Positions 11,379-22,071 of a stretch of DNA of 64,000 nt are shown in pieces (position 1 is the stretch's first letter; the number at the start of each line of letters is the position of its first letter). A program made the position numbers and the translations under genes. The notes below the pieces were generated by a model, which saw only the letters and a program-made list of their open reading frames with translations, was not told the origin of the DNA and searched no databases. This stretch comes from Madurella fahalii. Lineage: Eukaryota > Ascomycota > Sordariomycetes > Sordariales. The stretch spans positions 3,968,001-4,032,000 of the forward strand of contig CM056874.1 of NCBI GenBank assembly GCA_029876055.1, written 5' to 3'.

Positions 11379-12440
11379 TCATGCATCCATCACGGTGCGC
11401 GGATCGTCCCTCTGGGTATAGACACCTGTCGAGACGGTATGATACCCCAGCTTTCCAACTCTGAACGTCAACTCGCTCCTCCACTCCTCTCCCCTCGCGA
11501 TCTTCTCAATCGCTCTCTCAAAAGTATACTCCGGTCGCCATCCCAGCTCCTCGACCGCCCTCCTCGAATCATACACGCGGTCCACCCTGTCCAAAAACCT
11601 CCACCCCTTCCTCTCAAACACCTCCGCACAACCCTCCACAGCCTCCCTGAAAACCCTCCCCGCATCCTCCTCCAGCCCCCTCAGCACCGCTTCCTCCCTC
11701 CTAAACGGCGTCGGCGCGCTGATCACGTACTTCCCCCACCCCACCGCCCCCTCCTCCATCCTCCTCATAGCCGCCACGCACGCCCCGACGACGTCGCTCA
11801 CGTCCACCCTGCGGTAAGCCAGCTCGAGGACCTTTAGGTTCTCCCCGCCCATCGAGGCCCTCCTGTCCTCGTCGTCGTCCTCCTCGGGGAAGAACCGGGC
11901 CGTGCGGAGGACGACGACGGGCAGGGCCGTCTCGGCGTGCACGAGGTAGCAGATGTCCTCGGCGGCGGTCTTGGTTGCGCCGTAGATGTTCTTGGGCCGG
12001 ACGGCGGCGGCGGCGGCGACGCCCTCGTCGATCCACGCCGCCGGATCGCCCCGCGCCGGGCGCAGCGCCGACCCAAACGCCGACGTCGTCGAGAGGTACA
12101 CGAACCCCTTCACCGCCGCCGCTCCCGCAGCCGCCGCCGCCTGCTCCAGCAGGTGGACCGTCCCCGCCACGTTGGTCTGGACAAAGTCGTTCTTCGAGTG
12201 CGACCCCACGTGCGGCTTGTGCAGCGTCGCGGCGTGGATGACGTGCTGGATCCTGTGCTCGGCAAAGACGCGGGAGAGGAAGGCCGTGTCGGTGATGGAG
12301 CCGACGAGGGTCGTCGTCTCGCTGGGGTTGATGTCGATGCCGACCGGGTTGTAGCCGAGCGATGGGAGGGCGAGCATGAGGGCCTTGCCGAGGTGGCCGG
12401 CTGAGCCGGTGACGAGGACGGTGGGCTTGCTGGACGACAT
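11379..12440 (-). CDS. NAD-dependent epimerase/dehydratase (extended SDR)
   Basis: This is a single exon encoding 353 residues from an ATG at 12440. The N-terminal nucleotide-binding motif is TGSAGHLG (about residues 11-18), with an acidic residue at the end of the second strand (GIDIN) that favours NAD. VIHAAT and FVYLSTTSAFG follow, and the catalytic pair is in YGATK. The C-terminal half holds the substrate lobe with the DVSDV segment common in sugar-nucleotide epimerases. The exact substrate cannot be read from sequence. Similar fungal proteins are annotated as UDP-glucose 4-epimerase-like, but this one is short, and a nucleotide sugar is only the likeliest ligand. Codon use is strongly GC-rich, so several antisense frames stay open here and should be ignored. 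Confidence 0.87.
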   Translation of the reverse strand: MSSSKPTVLVTGSAGHLGKALMLALPSLGYNPVGIDINPSETTTLVGSITDTAFLSRVFAEHRIQHVIHAATLHKPHVGSHSKNDFVQTNVAGTVHLLEQAAAAAGAAAVKGFVYLSTTSAFGSALRPARGDPAAWIDEGVAAAAAVRPKNIYGATKTAAEDICYLVHAETALPVVVLRTARFFPEEDDDEDRRASMGGENLKVLELAYRRVDVSDVVGACVAAMRRMEEGAVGWGKYVISAPTPFRREEAVLRGLEEDAGRVFREAVEGCAEVFERKGWRFLDRVDRVYDSRRAVEELGWRPEYTFERAIEKIARGEEWRSELTFRVGKLGYHTVSTGVYTQRDDPRTVMDA

Positions 12441-13014
12441 TGTGGTAGAGTATTTTGGTGCATAAACGGTAGGAGCGCTGAGGAAGAGTCGTGGTCCGGT
12501 TGTGCAAGAATCGACATGTAAATTATCGTTGCTCTGCGGTGAGTCATACCGGCGCGGGCACTAACATCGATGTGTAGAAGTGGGGATAGTTATTGGCAGG
12601 CATGATGTTGCCAAGATCTCGATATCTTTTTTCATTGTTGCATGACATACGGCCTGCTAGGCTTCGCAATGTCCTGTAATGGATCGACCCCTGATCCCGC
12701 AGCCCCTGAAACTCAGTGCTCCTTTGCAAATGCATCTCGGAGATGTAACCCTTTTGTTATTTTTGTGAGAATTATCGCGCTGTTGATATGTATTCCGAGG
12801 GCTCTAGCTAAGGTTTCTCGCCAAGCTGAGGTCCCTGGACCAACCACCTATCCGTTCTCCCGAGAGATCTAAGATGACCAAAGGGCAAACACAAGACAAT
12901 CCCCCAGTTCGGGGCGGATCCAATCTCAGATCCTGATGCAGAAAGTTCTCCCCTGAGAATCTTCGCACGCCGAATTTCAATTGAGGTCGACGTAGTGACT
13001 ATCCACCGGCTTCA
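12441..13014. other. Intergenic region between epimerase and glutamine synthetase genes
   Basis: This region holds the 5' flank of the epimerase gene and the 3' flank of glutamine synthetase, both on the minus strand. I see no gene or repeat. Confidence 0.5.
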
Positions 13015-14720
13015 TTAAACGGCGCCAAAAATCCTACGATATCGTTAGCACGCGATGCCAGGCACATAGACTGGAGGCTGATGCATACGTCTCCATGATG
13101 ATCCCGGTAATCTGATAAGGATCCGCATTGGAAGCCGGGCGGCGATCCTCGAAGTATCCATAACCCTTCGCGGCACACTCCCTCGGAATCCGAATCGAGG
13201 CGCCGCGGTTAGCAACGCCGTACGAGAACTGGTCGATGGCGCCGGTCTCGTGCCTGCCTGTCAAGCGCTTGTCGTTCTCCTCGCCGTAGACGGCGATATG
13301 TTCCTGGTGGCGGGTTCCGAGCTTCGCAATCGCCTCCTCGATGTATTTCATACCACCCTACAACAGAGTAACAGAGTCAGTAGGCAGTCCTCGAGCAGAG
13401 CGGAAGGCGCGGGATTCAATCCTTACCTCCACGCGCATCTCCTTGGTGGAGAAATTGGTGTGCAAACCGGCACCGTTCCAGTCGCCGGGGATGGGCTTCG
13501 GGTGAACCGACACCTTGGCGCCGAACTCTTCGGCGATGCGGTGCAGCAGAAATCTGGCGACCCAAAGGTGGTCACCCACTGGATACGAGTCAATGAGGTG
13601 TCCTCGGCAGGGTCATCAGGGGTCAAGACTCACTCTCGATGCCAACACACGGCCCTACCTGGAATTCCCATTGAGCAGCTAAGCTGGAGGTCAGTACATG
13701 CAACAATAGTAAGACCGGGAGGCCGACATACGCATCACCTGTAGTCGTATTACGTTAGCCTCGGCTAGCAATTAGCTCTTTGAAGACCACCAGGACACGC
13801 ACCTCTGCATTGGTTCCCGAAATCTTGACTCCAGCGTACAAACAGGCCCGGTAATGCGCCTCCATGATATCACGTTGCACAACCTTGCCGGAGCCAACTC
13901 CGCAGTAGTACGGGCCCTGGGGCGCCGGGAAACCGTTCTGCGGCCTGGAATAGGTCCATGTTAGCCCATGTCTCTCTAGTTCTACTCATGGGCTCTGAGT
14001 GCAAAGACTCACCAGCCGTAGGGGCGATCGTTGAGATCCAGGAGGGTGTATTCCTGCTCAAGTCCGAACCAGGGCTCATGGGCGGCGTGGGCCTCCATCA
14101 GCTTGGCGGTCTCGTGCCGGTAGTTGTACTTGTTTGGCGTGCCATCGGCATCCCAGCACTCGGCGAGCACCAGGATGTTCTTACCGCCACGGAACGGGTC
14201 GGGGAAGATGGCTACGGGCTTGAGGTACACATCGGAATTCTCGCCGGGGGCCTGACCAGTCGACGAGCCGTCAAAGTTCCAGATGGGCAGTTCCGAAGGC
14301 TGGTAGTCCTTCTCGGGAAGAGTCTACAAAGCAAAGAAAAAAAAATCAAATCAGATACGGTCAATCCAGGTAATAGTCTTTTAGGAATGGAAGCCTTACC
14401 CTCGACTTGGACCGAGTGCCACCCTCGGAATCGATCCTTGGCAACCTTGTTAGCTAGCGTCTCCTGGCCGAGCCGGCGATGTGGGGCGGATGCAAGAAGC
14501 GGCAGGGGGCCGGCAGGTTGGCGACCGGGTCCGAGATAACCAAAGTATGGGGTACTAACCAGATGTACTCGGCAATGATGTTGCCCTTCTGGTCGAGGTT
14601 GAGGAACTTCTGGAGCTACATTGTCTGTGAGCATAACCAGAACAGACAATCACCGAGGGTCTCGTTGCCTACATTTCCAGAGTTCGAAATGAAAGAAGCG
14701 GATGTCGCCTGTGCGAGCAT
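13015..14720 (-). CDS. Glutamine synthetase, ten exons including a 7-nt exon
   Basis: The enzyme makes glutamine from glutamate, ammonia and ATP and is cytosolic in fungi. The model gives 361 residues, the usual eukaryotic GS-II length. Exons are 14673-14720, 14560-14615, 14400-14436, 14013-14323, 13803-13944, 13732-13738, 13634-13678, 13427-13578, 13089-13357 and 13015-13033. All nine introns are GT...AG. The sixth exon is GTGATGC; with it the protein reads NAEVMPAQWEFQVG, an invariant GS segment, and without it the frame breaks. The last intron (13034-13088) must be removed to give the family ending METIFGAV; reading through adds an unrelated tail. Other signatures are FDGSSTGQAPG, GLEQEYTLLD, NGAGLHTNFS, HETGAIDQFSYGVANRG and FEDRRPASNADPY. 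The first exon is the least certain part. Three GATA-type sites lie upstream. Confidence 0.96.
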
Positions 14721-17113
14721 TGTTAACAGGCTGCCGTGGTGGGTTATTGCAGTCCGGCAGGACCGAGCGACGCACCATTGTCCCGGTTGTGAGTGTCGAT
14801 CCGCTAACCAGCGGTTGCGATCGTCTCCAGCAGCAAGTGTTGGAATCTGTTCTGTTCTGCAGGCGAGAAAGTCGACAAAGGGCGCAGTGGTTTGCTTTAA
14901 AGTTTGCAGGAATCCGGGGGGGTCATGCGCTTTAAGTTCGGGCCCCGATAGCGGCGCTCCTGCAGCGAGATAGTGCCACGGTCCTTATCTCGCAGGAGGT
15001 CAGTGGTGGGATGGAATGCCCATGTCACTGCGGTGACAGTTTCGTGTGTAAAAGAAGGCGTCGCCCCGCGACTCGGGATAGGACCCCCAAGGGCCCCCAA
15101 CCGCGTTACGCTCACAGGGCGGTGCCTCCCACAGAGGGGCAATCTTATCGACACCAGCCGATTGGCCAACGCTCCGTGCAGCAGCTGCAGCAGAGGCATT
15201 TTTCATTGTTACCCGTTGCGGTTGGGAATGCAGGGTCCAGGCCGCGATCGTCTTCCTCACCACACCTTGGGGCCCCGTTGGCGTCCCAGCCCGGTGAAAG
15301 AGTGTCCGCCCCACTCGGGTGCCGGCTGATGTCGCGCCACTCTCGACCAATCATTGCGTCCCGATGATAAGGTATATAATGTACATTACGAATACTCAAG
15401 ACACATGCAAGCGGCAGCCTGCACAGCCTTCCCCAATCAGGGTTGCAGACTGTCCCTTGGTGGCAATTCAGATTCCCATCCAGGAACAATACCCATTCCG
15501 CCATCTCCGGCTAGGCCAAGCCATTACCTTGTGTCAGTGTAGTGTGAGCGCACGTGTGTGGGTGCGTGTGTACAGTACATTATGACCATTAGACAAAAGA
15601 ATAGTTCCATTCGAATAATTACTTCACTCTGCTTTAGGATCGTTGTAATTCGGATACATGAGGGATTATCCCTTTTTGGTACATGATTTTGTAGGAAGAC
15701 ATTGGTGTGCTGTAGGCTATTAAGTTTGGGATCCCACCCGATGCGTGATTTTATGCATTTCCCCTAAGGTAAGTGTAGGTAGGTAAGCTCAGGCACACAA
15801 CGATCATGGCCTAGGTTGTGTTAGAGCGGGACTTACGTTTTACATTTTTACTTTCCTCTCCTCGTTGCTTTTTATCTGTCAATATCTAGATTTTCAAACA
15901 CTTCGCACGAATGCAGCGTTACGTCCGGGCTTGCCTTGCCAGGCACTCGCAAACGGCTAGCTTCATCTATAATACCTATGACACCAATGTCGTTGTCATA
16001 GAATAGAAGACGAGTAAGGGTAGTAATTAGTGTTGCATTGTTCTATCTTGTCGCTTGCAACTAAGATGCCAATATTGCGCTATTTGATCCTAATTGCTGT
16101 TGAGCACAGTCCGCAACTCGTGACTTCTTTTCCAGCAGACTCTCAAACCGGTAAAGCACCTGGTCTTCGAGAGCAGACGGATCGGCTAAGTCACCAGCTG
16201 CAACCTGTTGAGGCACGCTTTGATGCAAAATGCTGAACCCGAACGCAAGAATGCGATCAAATGGATTACAATCAATGATCTTAGCTTCGTCAGGCAAGAG
16301 AACTATACGAGCCACGGGAGTCTCGCCGTCGCGGTATCGTGGGGAGGGAGGCTTGCTGGATGACAAGCTTTTACGGATGCTGGCGAGTTAAAAATGGCGG
16401 CTAAGACAGAGTTCGGGCGAAGTGGTGAAATTAGTGGGCAATCATCGGTCATAAACTTCTTTTGCATGTAATTCTACCTACCCAAGTTCAAGTTGTTTTG
16501 TGCCATGGAAGGGGAGAAAGCTCAATGCGGAAGAGCTTCGGTTATGGCCGTGGTGTCAAATTAAAGGTGGAACAGAGAGATGTGCGATATTGTGTGCTTA
16601 GCAGCATGACTTCGACCAGGCAGGTGGAATTGCCGTTCGTGAATAGAATCGGGTAAACCTGCATCCTCAGCTGAATCCGGCAGTCATAATCTATAAGGCT
16701 TCTCAGCTCAGGAATGGGTAAATCCCGGCTTCGTCGTATGTTGTCTTCTTGCCTGATGCGGTGGGAAACAGCGAGATTGGCCAATCAGACAGTCAGAATT
16801 ATTTCTGACTTGGGATCGTTCGATGTTGAGATTGGATCACACCATCTCTGCCCCATATGTCATCCTCAGACCACGCCTACTTCCAGACTCCAAACTACGC
16901 ATCTGAACAAAACTTAAAAAACCACGGAATCCCTCTTTGTGAGATGGCCTTACAGATTCATCATCCACCAAGATTTAGCCAGCGTGTCCGCCTGTGTGTC
17001 GTTGCCACTCGTTCCGCGTATCGTGCTGCGCTCCGCTCTGCCACTTGCAGCCCTCGAATCCGCTGAGCACTCTCATCCATCTCCCCGAATTGTACCACGT
17101 CAAACCGTTCATC
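14721..17113. other. Intergenic region, glutamine synthetase promoter side and protoglobin promoter side
   Basis: This 2.4 kb region separates two divergent genes and has no supported gene. The minus-strand frame at 16061-16366 is coding-like for about 60 residues but starts with TTG and has no clear splice partner. GATA motifs in its left part are listed separately. Confidence 0.5.
14984..15371. promoter_or_regulatory. Three GATA-type nitrogen regulator sites upstream of glutamine synthetase
   Basis: GATAAG (or its complement CTTATC) occurs at 14984-14989, 15144-15149 and 15366-15371, about 264, 424 and 646 bases upstream of the GS start codon at 14720. GATA factors of the AreA/NIT2 family bind HGATAR elements and activate nitrogen genes. 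The sites are seen; binding is inferred. Hexamers of this kind occur often by chance, so confidence is modest. Confidence 0.35.
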
Positions 17114-18087
17114 ATGTCGACAGCAAGGACTCGACCGATGCAGCACATCGATCGCAAGTCACTCTATACCAACCTCGAGGCCCGTGTCCGTTACTTGCAC
17201 TCATTCCTCGATTTTGGTGCCAGTAAGCAGACAGAGAGTAATCGTCCAAATGCAACCACATCCGCTAACATTTTTGAGGTGACATTGAGGCGCTCAAATC
17301 CGGCAGCAAATATATCCAAGCACTCATTCCAGCAGTCGTCAATATCGTCTACAGAAAGCTGCTCCAGTATGACATAACCGCGCGCGCCTTCCAGACCAGG
17401 AGTACCGCGTTTGAGGGGCCCATGGACGAGGAGCCGGACGAACAGAGCCCGCAAATTCTCCATCGCAAAATGTTTCTCAGAGCATACCTCAAGAAGCTCT
17501 GCTCGGACCCGACACAGATGGAGTTCTGGGAGTACCTCGACAAAGTCGGGTAGGTTCACAACCACACCCCACTCACGCGGCAACGACGCAGCCAACTAAC
17601 AGGAACCACTGCGCCAAGCATGATGCACACCGGCATCGGGCGCACCCACCCCCTGCACATCGAGTACATCCACATTGGCGCCGCCCTGGCCGTCATCCAG
17701 GACGTGCTCAGCGAGGCCATCCTCTCGCACCCGCGTCTGCACATCGCGCGCAAGATCTCCATCGTCAAGGCCCTCGGCAAGGTCATTTGGATCCAGAACG
17801 ACCTGTTCACCAAGTGGTATGTGAACGACGGCGACGAGTTCACCGACGGTATCGACTATGGCGAGGTCGAGAAGGAGGGCTGGCTGCACGGGAAAAAGGT
17901 CATTCACGCCGAGGAGGTGTCTTCGGAGGGTAGCGATGAGACGGCGTGCCCCGGCCAGCGGGAGGCGGCTGCAGGGGTGTGCCCATTCACCGGGATCGCG
18001 GCGTCGATGGGGGATTTGAAGCTTCGGGATGGCGGGGCGAAATCAAACGGGGAAACCGAGGCCGGGGAGGTCGTGAATGGCCAGTAA
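17114..18087 (+). CDS. Protoglobin (globin-sensor-type haem protein)
   Basis: This gene encodes 282 residues in three exons: 17114-17222, 17279-17549 and 17619-18087. Introns are 17223-17278 (GTAAGC...GAG, acceptor AG) and 17550-17618 (GTAGGT...AAG). The protein matches the protoglobin/globin-sensor layout: an N-terminal pre-A segment (IDRKSLYTNLEARVRYLHSFLDF), the helix with FEGPMDEEP, then KMFLRAYLKKL. The segment MMHTGIGRTHPLHIEYIHIGAAL places the likely proximal haem ligand at His130, by analogy with archaeal protoglobins. The final 90 residues form a polar tail absent from minimal protoglobins and contain two Cys-Pro dipeptides (Cys237 and Cys248, the second in VCPFTG). No enzymatic output domain follows. 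Gas sensing or nitric-oxide/oxygen chemistry is inferred from the fold. Confidence 0.87.
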
Positions 18088-18513
18088 GGGCAGCAGCGGC
18101 GTTTCGACCCTTCTGATGATTTCATTTCCCCTAAACCTCCCTGTATTTTATGACTGCTCAGTTTGGAAGCATTGTTTTGGGGTGGGGGAAGAGGAGTTCA
18201 GACAATCGAGTCAGTGGCCATCCACGACAGGAATTTGGCCTATCCAAGGTAGACGATAGAATAAAAAAAGACCCGACTTCTCGTCTTCGTCCACGCTAAC
18301 AGAGGCCGGATTACTCTTACGTCCGCTTCTGGGATAATCATGTCTATCGCGACGGAGTTGTGGGCGTGCAGCGTACCGGGAATTGATTCGACTGCCTATA
18401 TGTTGCCCTACCAACCGCTAGGATAGTCACTTCTAACAGCCATTCAATTCCCATCTGATTTCCCACGCCGCACGCCTTGCCTATAGGAGAAGTAGCTCAT
18501 ACCCGCATCCGTC
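18088..18513. other. Convergent 3' intergenic region
   Basis: This is the spacer between the 3' ends of the protoglobin gene and the metallo-hydrolase gene. I see no gene. Confidence 0.5.
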
Positions 18514-19473
18514 TCAGTGCGGTTGCACCACATTCGTCCTCACGCCCGGCTCAAGCCAAAGCACCTTATCCATCACCCCTTCCTTCTCCAGCGCCTTCTC
18601 CAACTCCTCCCGCTTCTCAGCGAAATGCCCCCACGACTCAAAGTGCATAGGCACGAGCAGATCAGCACCAATCTCCTTGAATAAGCGCGCAGCATTCGCC
18701 CCGTCCATGGTGATCACCAGGTCGCCGGTGGGAAGCGGCGCCGTTGCCTTGCCGATGTTGAGCATTGCCACCGAGATGTCTATTGCCGCATACGGATTTA
18801 GTACTACAGGGTACAGAAACGTAGAAGAGGGGCAGAGAGGCCGAGCATTAAGAGCAGAAACGTACGATACTTCTCCTTCATCTTGGCTAGCTCGGGCAGG
18901 TATGTGGTGTCGCCCGAAAAGTAGATGGCGTTGGGCTTGCCGTCGGTCTGGCCAAAAGAGGGGTTCGTCAGGATAAAGCCCGTTACTTCGCCCCCCGGAA
19001 GGTGCTGGCAAGGCGTGCCAGTGATTTCAAAGCGGCGGGAGCCAATCTCCAGGGGGAGGGTTTCCCTGGGGTTGAGATTTAGCGGTCAACCCTTTTTTTT
19101 TTTTGGGATTCTCTGAATTGGACACCTACCAGTCCTTCATGGCCCTCACGCCTGGCCGCGGTCCCAGCTTCTTCGCGCCGTCTGGCGTCGTAAACACGTG
19201 TCTCCCGTCGAGCAGCACACGGCCCAGCTCATCTAGGTTGTCTGGATGATCCTCATGGCTGAGGAGTACCGCGTCAATGTGCGGCAGGTCAGCGAGTTTA
19301 AAAGCGGGAGCGTCTTTGATTTTGAGCGTTACAAAACCAAGATCCCACGTGGTACCGGCGGGCGAAAAGACAGGGTCTGTTATCAAGTTGACGCCGTTAA
19401 GGTGAATGATGGCGGTTGCGGTGCCAATGTGGGTGATGCCCAGGGGGGCGTCGAACCTGACGATCGGGGCCAT
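18514..19473 (-). CDS. Metallo-beta-lactamase-fold hydrolase (UlaG-like family)
   Basis: This gene encodes 277 residues in three exons: 19130-19473, 18866-19065 and 18514-18803. Intron 1 (19066-19129) contains a run of 12 T bases on the plus strand; intron 2 is 18804-18865. The start ATG at 19473 gives MAPIVRF, the typical beginning of this fold, and the longer open frame upstream is discarded. Motifs include GITHIGTATAII, LLSHEDHPDNLDELG in place of the canonical HxHxDH metal site, FSGDTTYLPEL (metal-bridging Asp) and VPMHFESWGHF (C-terminal metal His). Fungal and bacterial relatives with the HEDHxDN variant are annotated only as MBL-fold hydrolases, so the substrate is unknown. The gene is divergent from a Zn2Cys6 regulator 600 bp away, which may control it. 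Confidence 0.86.
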
Positions 19474-20073
19474 TTTATCGACTTCTAACGGGAATGTGGG
19501 ACGGAATAATGGTGAAAGGAAAGTTGGATCTTGTAAGTGCTGAGTCTCAACTACGAACCTCAAGCACAGCAGGGAAGTATATATACTCGGCCAACGGCTC
19601 GTTCCTGTCAACGTGGGATCATGATTTATAAGCCGTGGGCATGATTACGTCGCCATGATCTCAGTCTTGCACCGAGGATTCTTACACGGGCACCCATGGG
19701 ATGTACAGAATGTTCGTTCACATCGGATATCGGATGACAAGGGGTGATCAATGATTCAAGCCCTTTAATGGGGCACCCCGTACTGTTCTGGAACCGAGCT
19801 GCATCTCTTGGCGGGATTTGTGTCCACATGCGGTTAGTTCAAACGGCAGTCATCCCGCCTGTCATCATGAAAGCGGAGAACGCCTGGGTTTACATATGGA
19901 AGGGTTGCCGCTGGAACAGTCTCAACTTCAATATTGTCGTTCCCTTTCTGGAAATAAAAGCCGCCAAGCTTATAGATGATTCTACTACCTCGACCCTGCT
20001 AATTGTGAACCCGGAGAACCGACTCGGAGCCGAGGGAAAGCGGTGGAAATTGGAACAAGTGAGTAGAGGAGCC
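19474..20073. promoter_or_regulatory. Shared divergent promoter of metallo-hydrolase and Zn2Cys6 regulator
   Basis: These 600 bases separate the two start codons. The plus-strand frame stays open from 19744, but nothing upstream of the ATG at 20074 looks like protein. No CGG-N-CCG palindrome stood out by eye. Confidence 0.4.
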
Positions 20074-21597
20074 ATGAAGGTTAGACAGAGGACGATTTGT
20101 CAGAACTGCAGGAAGTGGAAGATCGCCGTGAGTTGTGTCTTTATATCGGGTAGTCCAGTCGACTCATACCCCCCGCAGTGTGATGCAAAGAAGCCATCAT
20201 GCTCCCAGTGTCTTTTGAGAGACGCTTCGTGTCCCGGATACCCGTCAGATTGGATATTCGTTCCTATAACGGCTCGGGATGACGGCGGGGTAAAGCCTCG
20301 CCACGCGATACCGCGCCAGAAGAAGGTCATGGCGAAGATTAATTGTCAACCTACAGAGCCGCATGATCCTCCAGCGGCCACACCACTTGATGACCTGATC
20401 ACGGTGATCGTTCGGAATTATGTACCGGACCGGGAGAACTCAGCGGCCATCGGCGGATCCGAGTCATCTCCCCGCATCTGTGGAGCGTGGGTAGAGGTGC
20501 TTCCTGATCTCATCGGCAGCGACACCAGCGCAGCTCTCACTTCGGCAATCAAGGCCTTTGCAGTGTCTATCCAAAGTCGAGGTCCGAAACACAGTGTCCC
20601 TATATCCGCAGCTCTCGAGGCATACAGCTCGGCGCTCAGTTCGGTGAACGATGCGCTTCGGGTCCCTTATGACTCCTTTCCCGTTGAGCTGGGGGCGGCT
20701 GTCATGTGTCTACTGTTCGCTGACCTCTTTTTGTCCACATCGCTAGACAGCTGGACGGCACACCTGCAAGGCCTGGGAGAGCTGATCCAGCTATCTCGGC
20801 CGGAATTCTATGCATCCGGGATCACCCATAGGCTCTTTGTCGGCGCAAGGCCAGCTTTGGTGCGTGCCAGAGTATAAGTTTGTCCGTATTGTGGCTGACC
20901 GTCGAGAACACAGGTTGTACTGGCGTTGCTGTCTAGAAAGTCGTGTTTCCTTGCGGCCGAAGAGTGGAGAAACAAGCCATTCGAGGAAATAAGCCCCTCA
21001 CCGGTGCAAGCGCTCATGAGCGAGGCCGCGATTATACCATCAATACTCGAGAGACTGGATAAAGCCGGCACATCCGGGGACGTGGCCGCGGAAGTGCTGC
21101 ATGAATTTGAAGCCGTTCTTGGCCGCCTTGACGCGTGGGCAGATGCTTTCCACTCCTCCGCGCCCTCCCCAATATTCTGGCTCGAGCCATCTGTCAACGC
21201 TGGGAGGCAGCACATATGGTTCCCGAGTATCACCGTGGCAAATGCCCTCACCCACTTTTGGGCGTTCAAGGTGATTTGTCTCGGGAATATACGCAGACTG
21301 AAGGCCGCCGGCGTGGATTCCAGTAACGGGCGCAAGGCGGCACACTGCGGAGAGATCAAGAGTCTCTCTGTGATGATCTGTCAGAGTACCGAATACCTGA
21401 TGCAGGATAGAATGAGGTTGTTTGGCCCAACATCGGTGATGCTGCCTCTCCGAACGGCGTACGAGACATTCGAGGTAGAGGGATACGAAAGTTACGAGGA
21501 GCTGGAATGGTGTAAACGGCTATTTGCTGACATTCTAGGCCGCGGGCACCGTTTCATGTCTCTGTTCCTCAGAGCCGAGAATGCCCCGAAAAGGTAG
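20074..21597 (+). CDS. Zn2Cys6 transcription factor
   Basis: This gene encodes 472 residues in three exons: 20074-20127, 20179-20859 and 20914-21597. The first intron (20128-20178, GTGAGT...CAG) sits inside the zinc cluster. Its removal yields CQNCRKWKIACDAKKPSCSQC followed by a sixth cysteine in DASCPGYP, the standard binuclear cluster at about residues 9-37. The second intron (20860-20913) joins RPAL to VVLALLSRK. The remaining 430 residues are mostly helical, in the manner of the fungal regulator middle region, with no other domain recognised by eye. The start ATG at 20074 puts the cluster close to the N-terminus, as is usual. It probably acts in the nucleus. Targets are unknown, and the divergent hydrolase gene is the first candidate. 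Confidence 0.88.
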
Positions 21598-22071
21598 ACG
21601 CGACGCACGAGTTTGTGGTCAGGCGGTTAATCAGGGCGGTATTGGCATTGGCGCAGATATAATCGAATGTGACCAATACGCTCTCGGCTATTCTCGCGTG
21701 CGGCGAATCAGCAGAAGTAGGAGACCTTAGATGGTTATCTCCTGTGTTTTCGTGACTCTCGTGACATTACCGACCCACTTTCTGCCCGAAAATCAAGGCA
21801 CCCTCCTTACAGGTTAGGCAAGGCGGGACGGGACCCACTTCTCACAAGGCAACAGAAAGCTTGAGTAAGCTCAATCGCCTGGCATCGCAACGCTGGAGCC
21901 CGCCAGCATCAACCCAAACCAAACAACGGCGAACCCCATCCGCGACCCCATACATCCCACCGCGACATTCTACAGCGAGAGACATCCTGGTGCACCCTGC
22001 CGTCGTCCAATATTCATCAACTCGAGAGAGGTTTCGCCGCAAAGACAGCAATAAACCCCCGCCTCGCAACC
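21598..22071. other. Intergenic region and 5' leader of Rpt4
   Basis: This region holds the 3' flank of the Zn2Cys6 gene and the promoter and leader of Rpt4. A weak CAAG/CAAC-rich leader precedes the ATG at 22072. No yeast-type PACE element (GGTGGCAAA) is visible. Confidence 0.45.

Noticed and set aside
16061..16366. Minus-strand frame of 101 codons
   Set aside because: About 60 residues look protein-like, but it starts with TTG. An ATCCAG acceptor is present but I found no first exon or known family; it might be a gene remnant.
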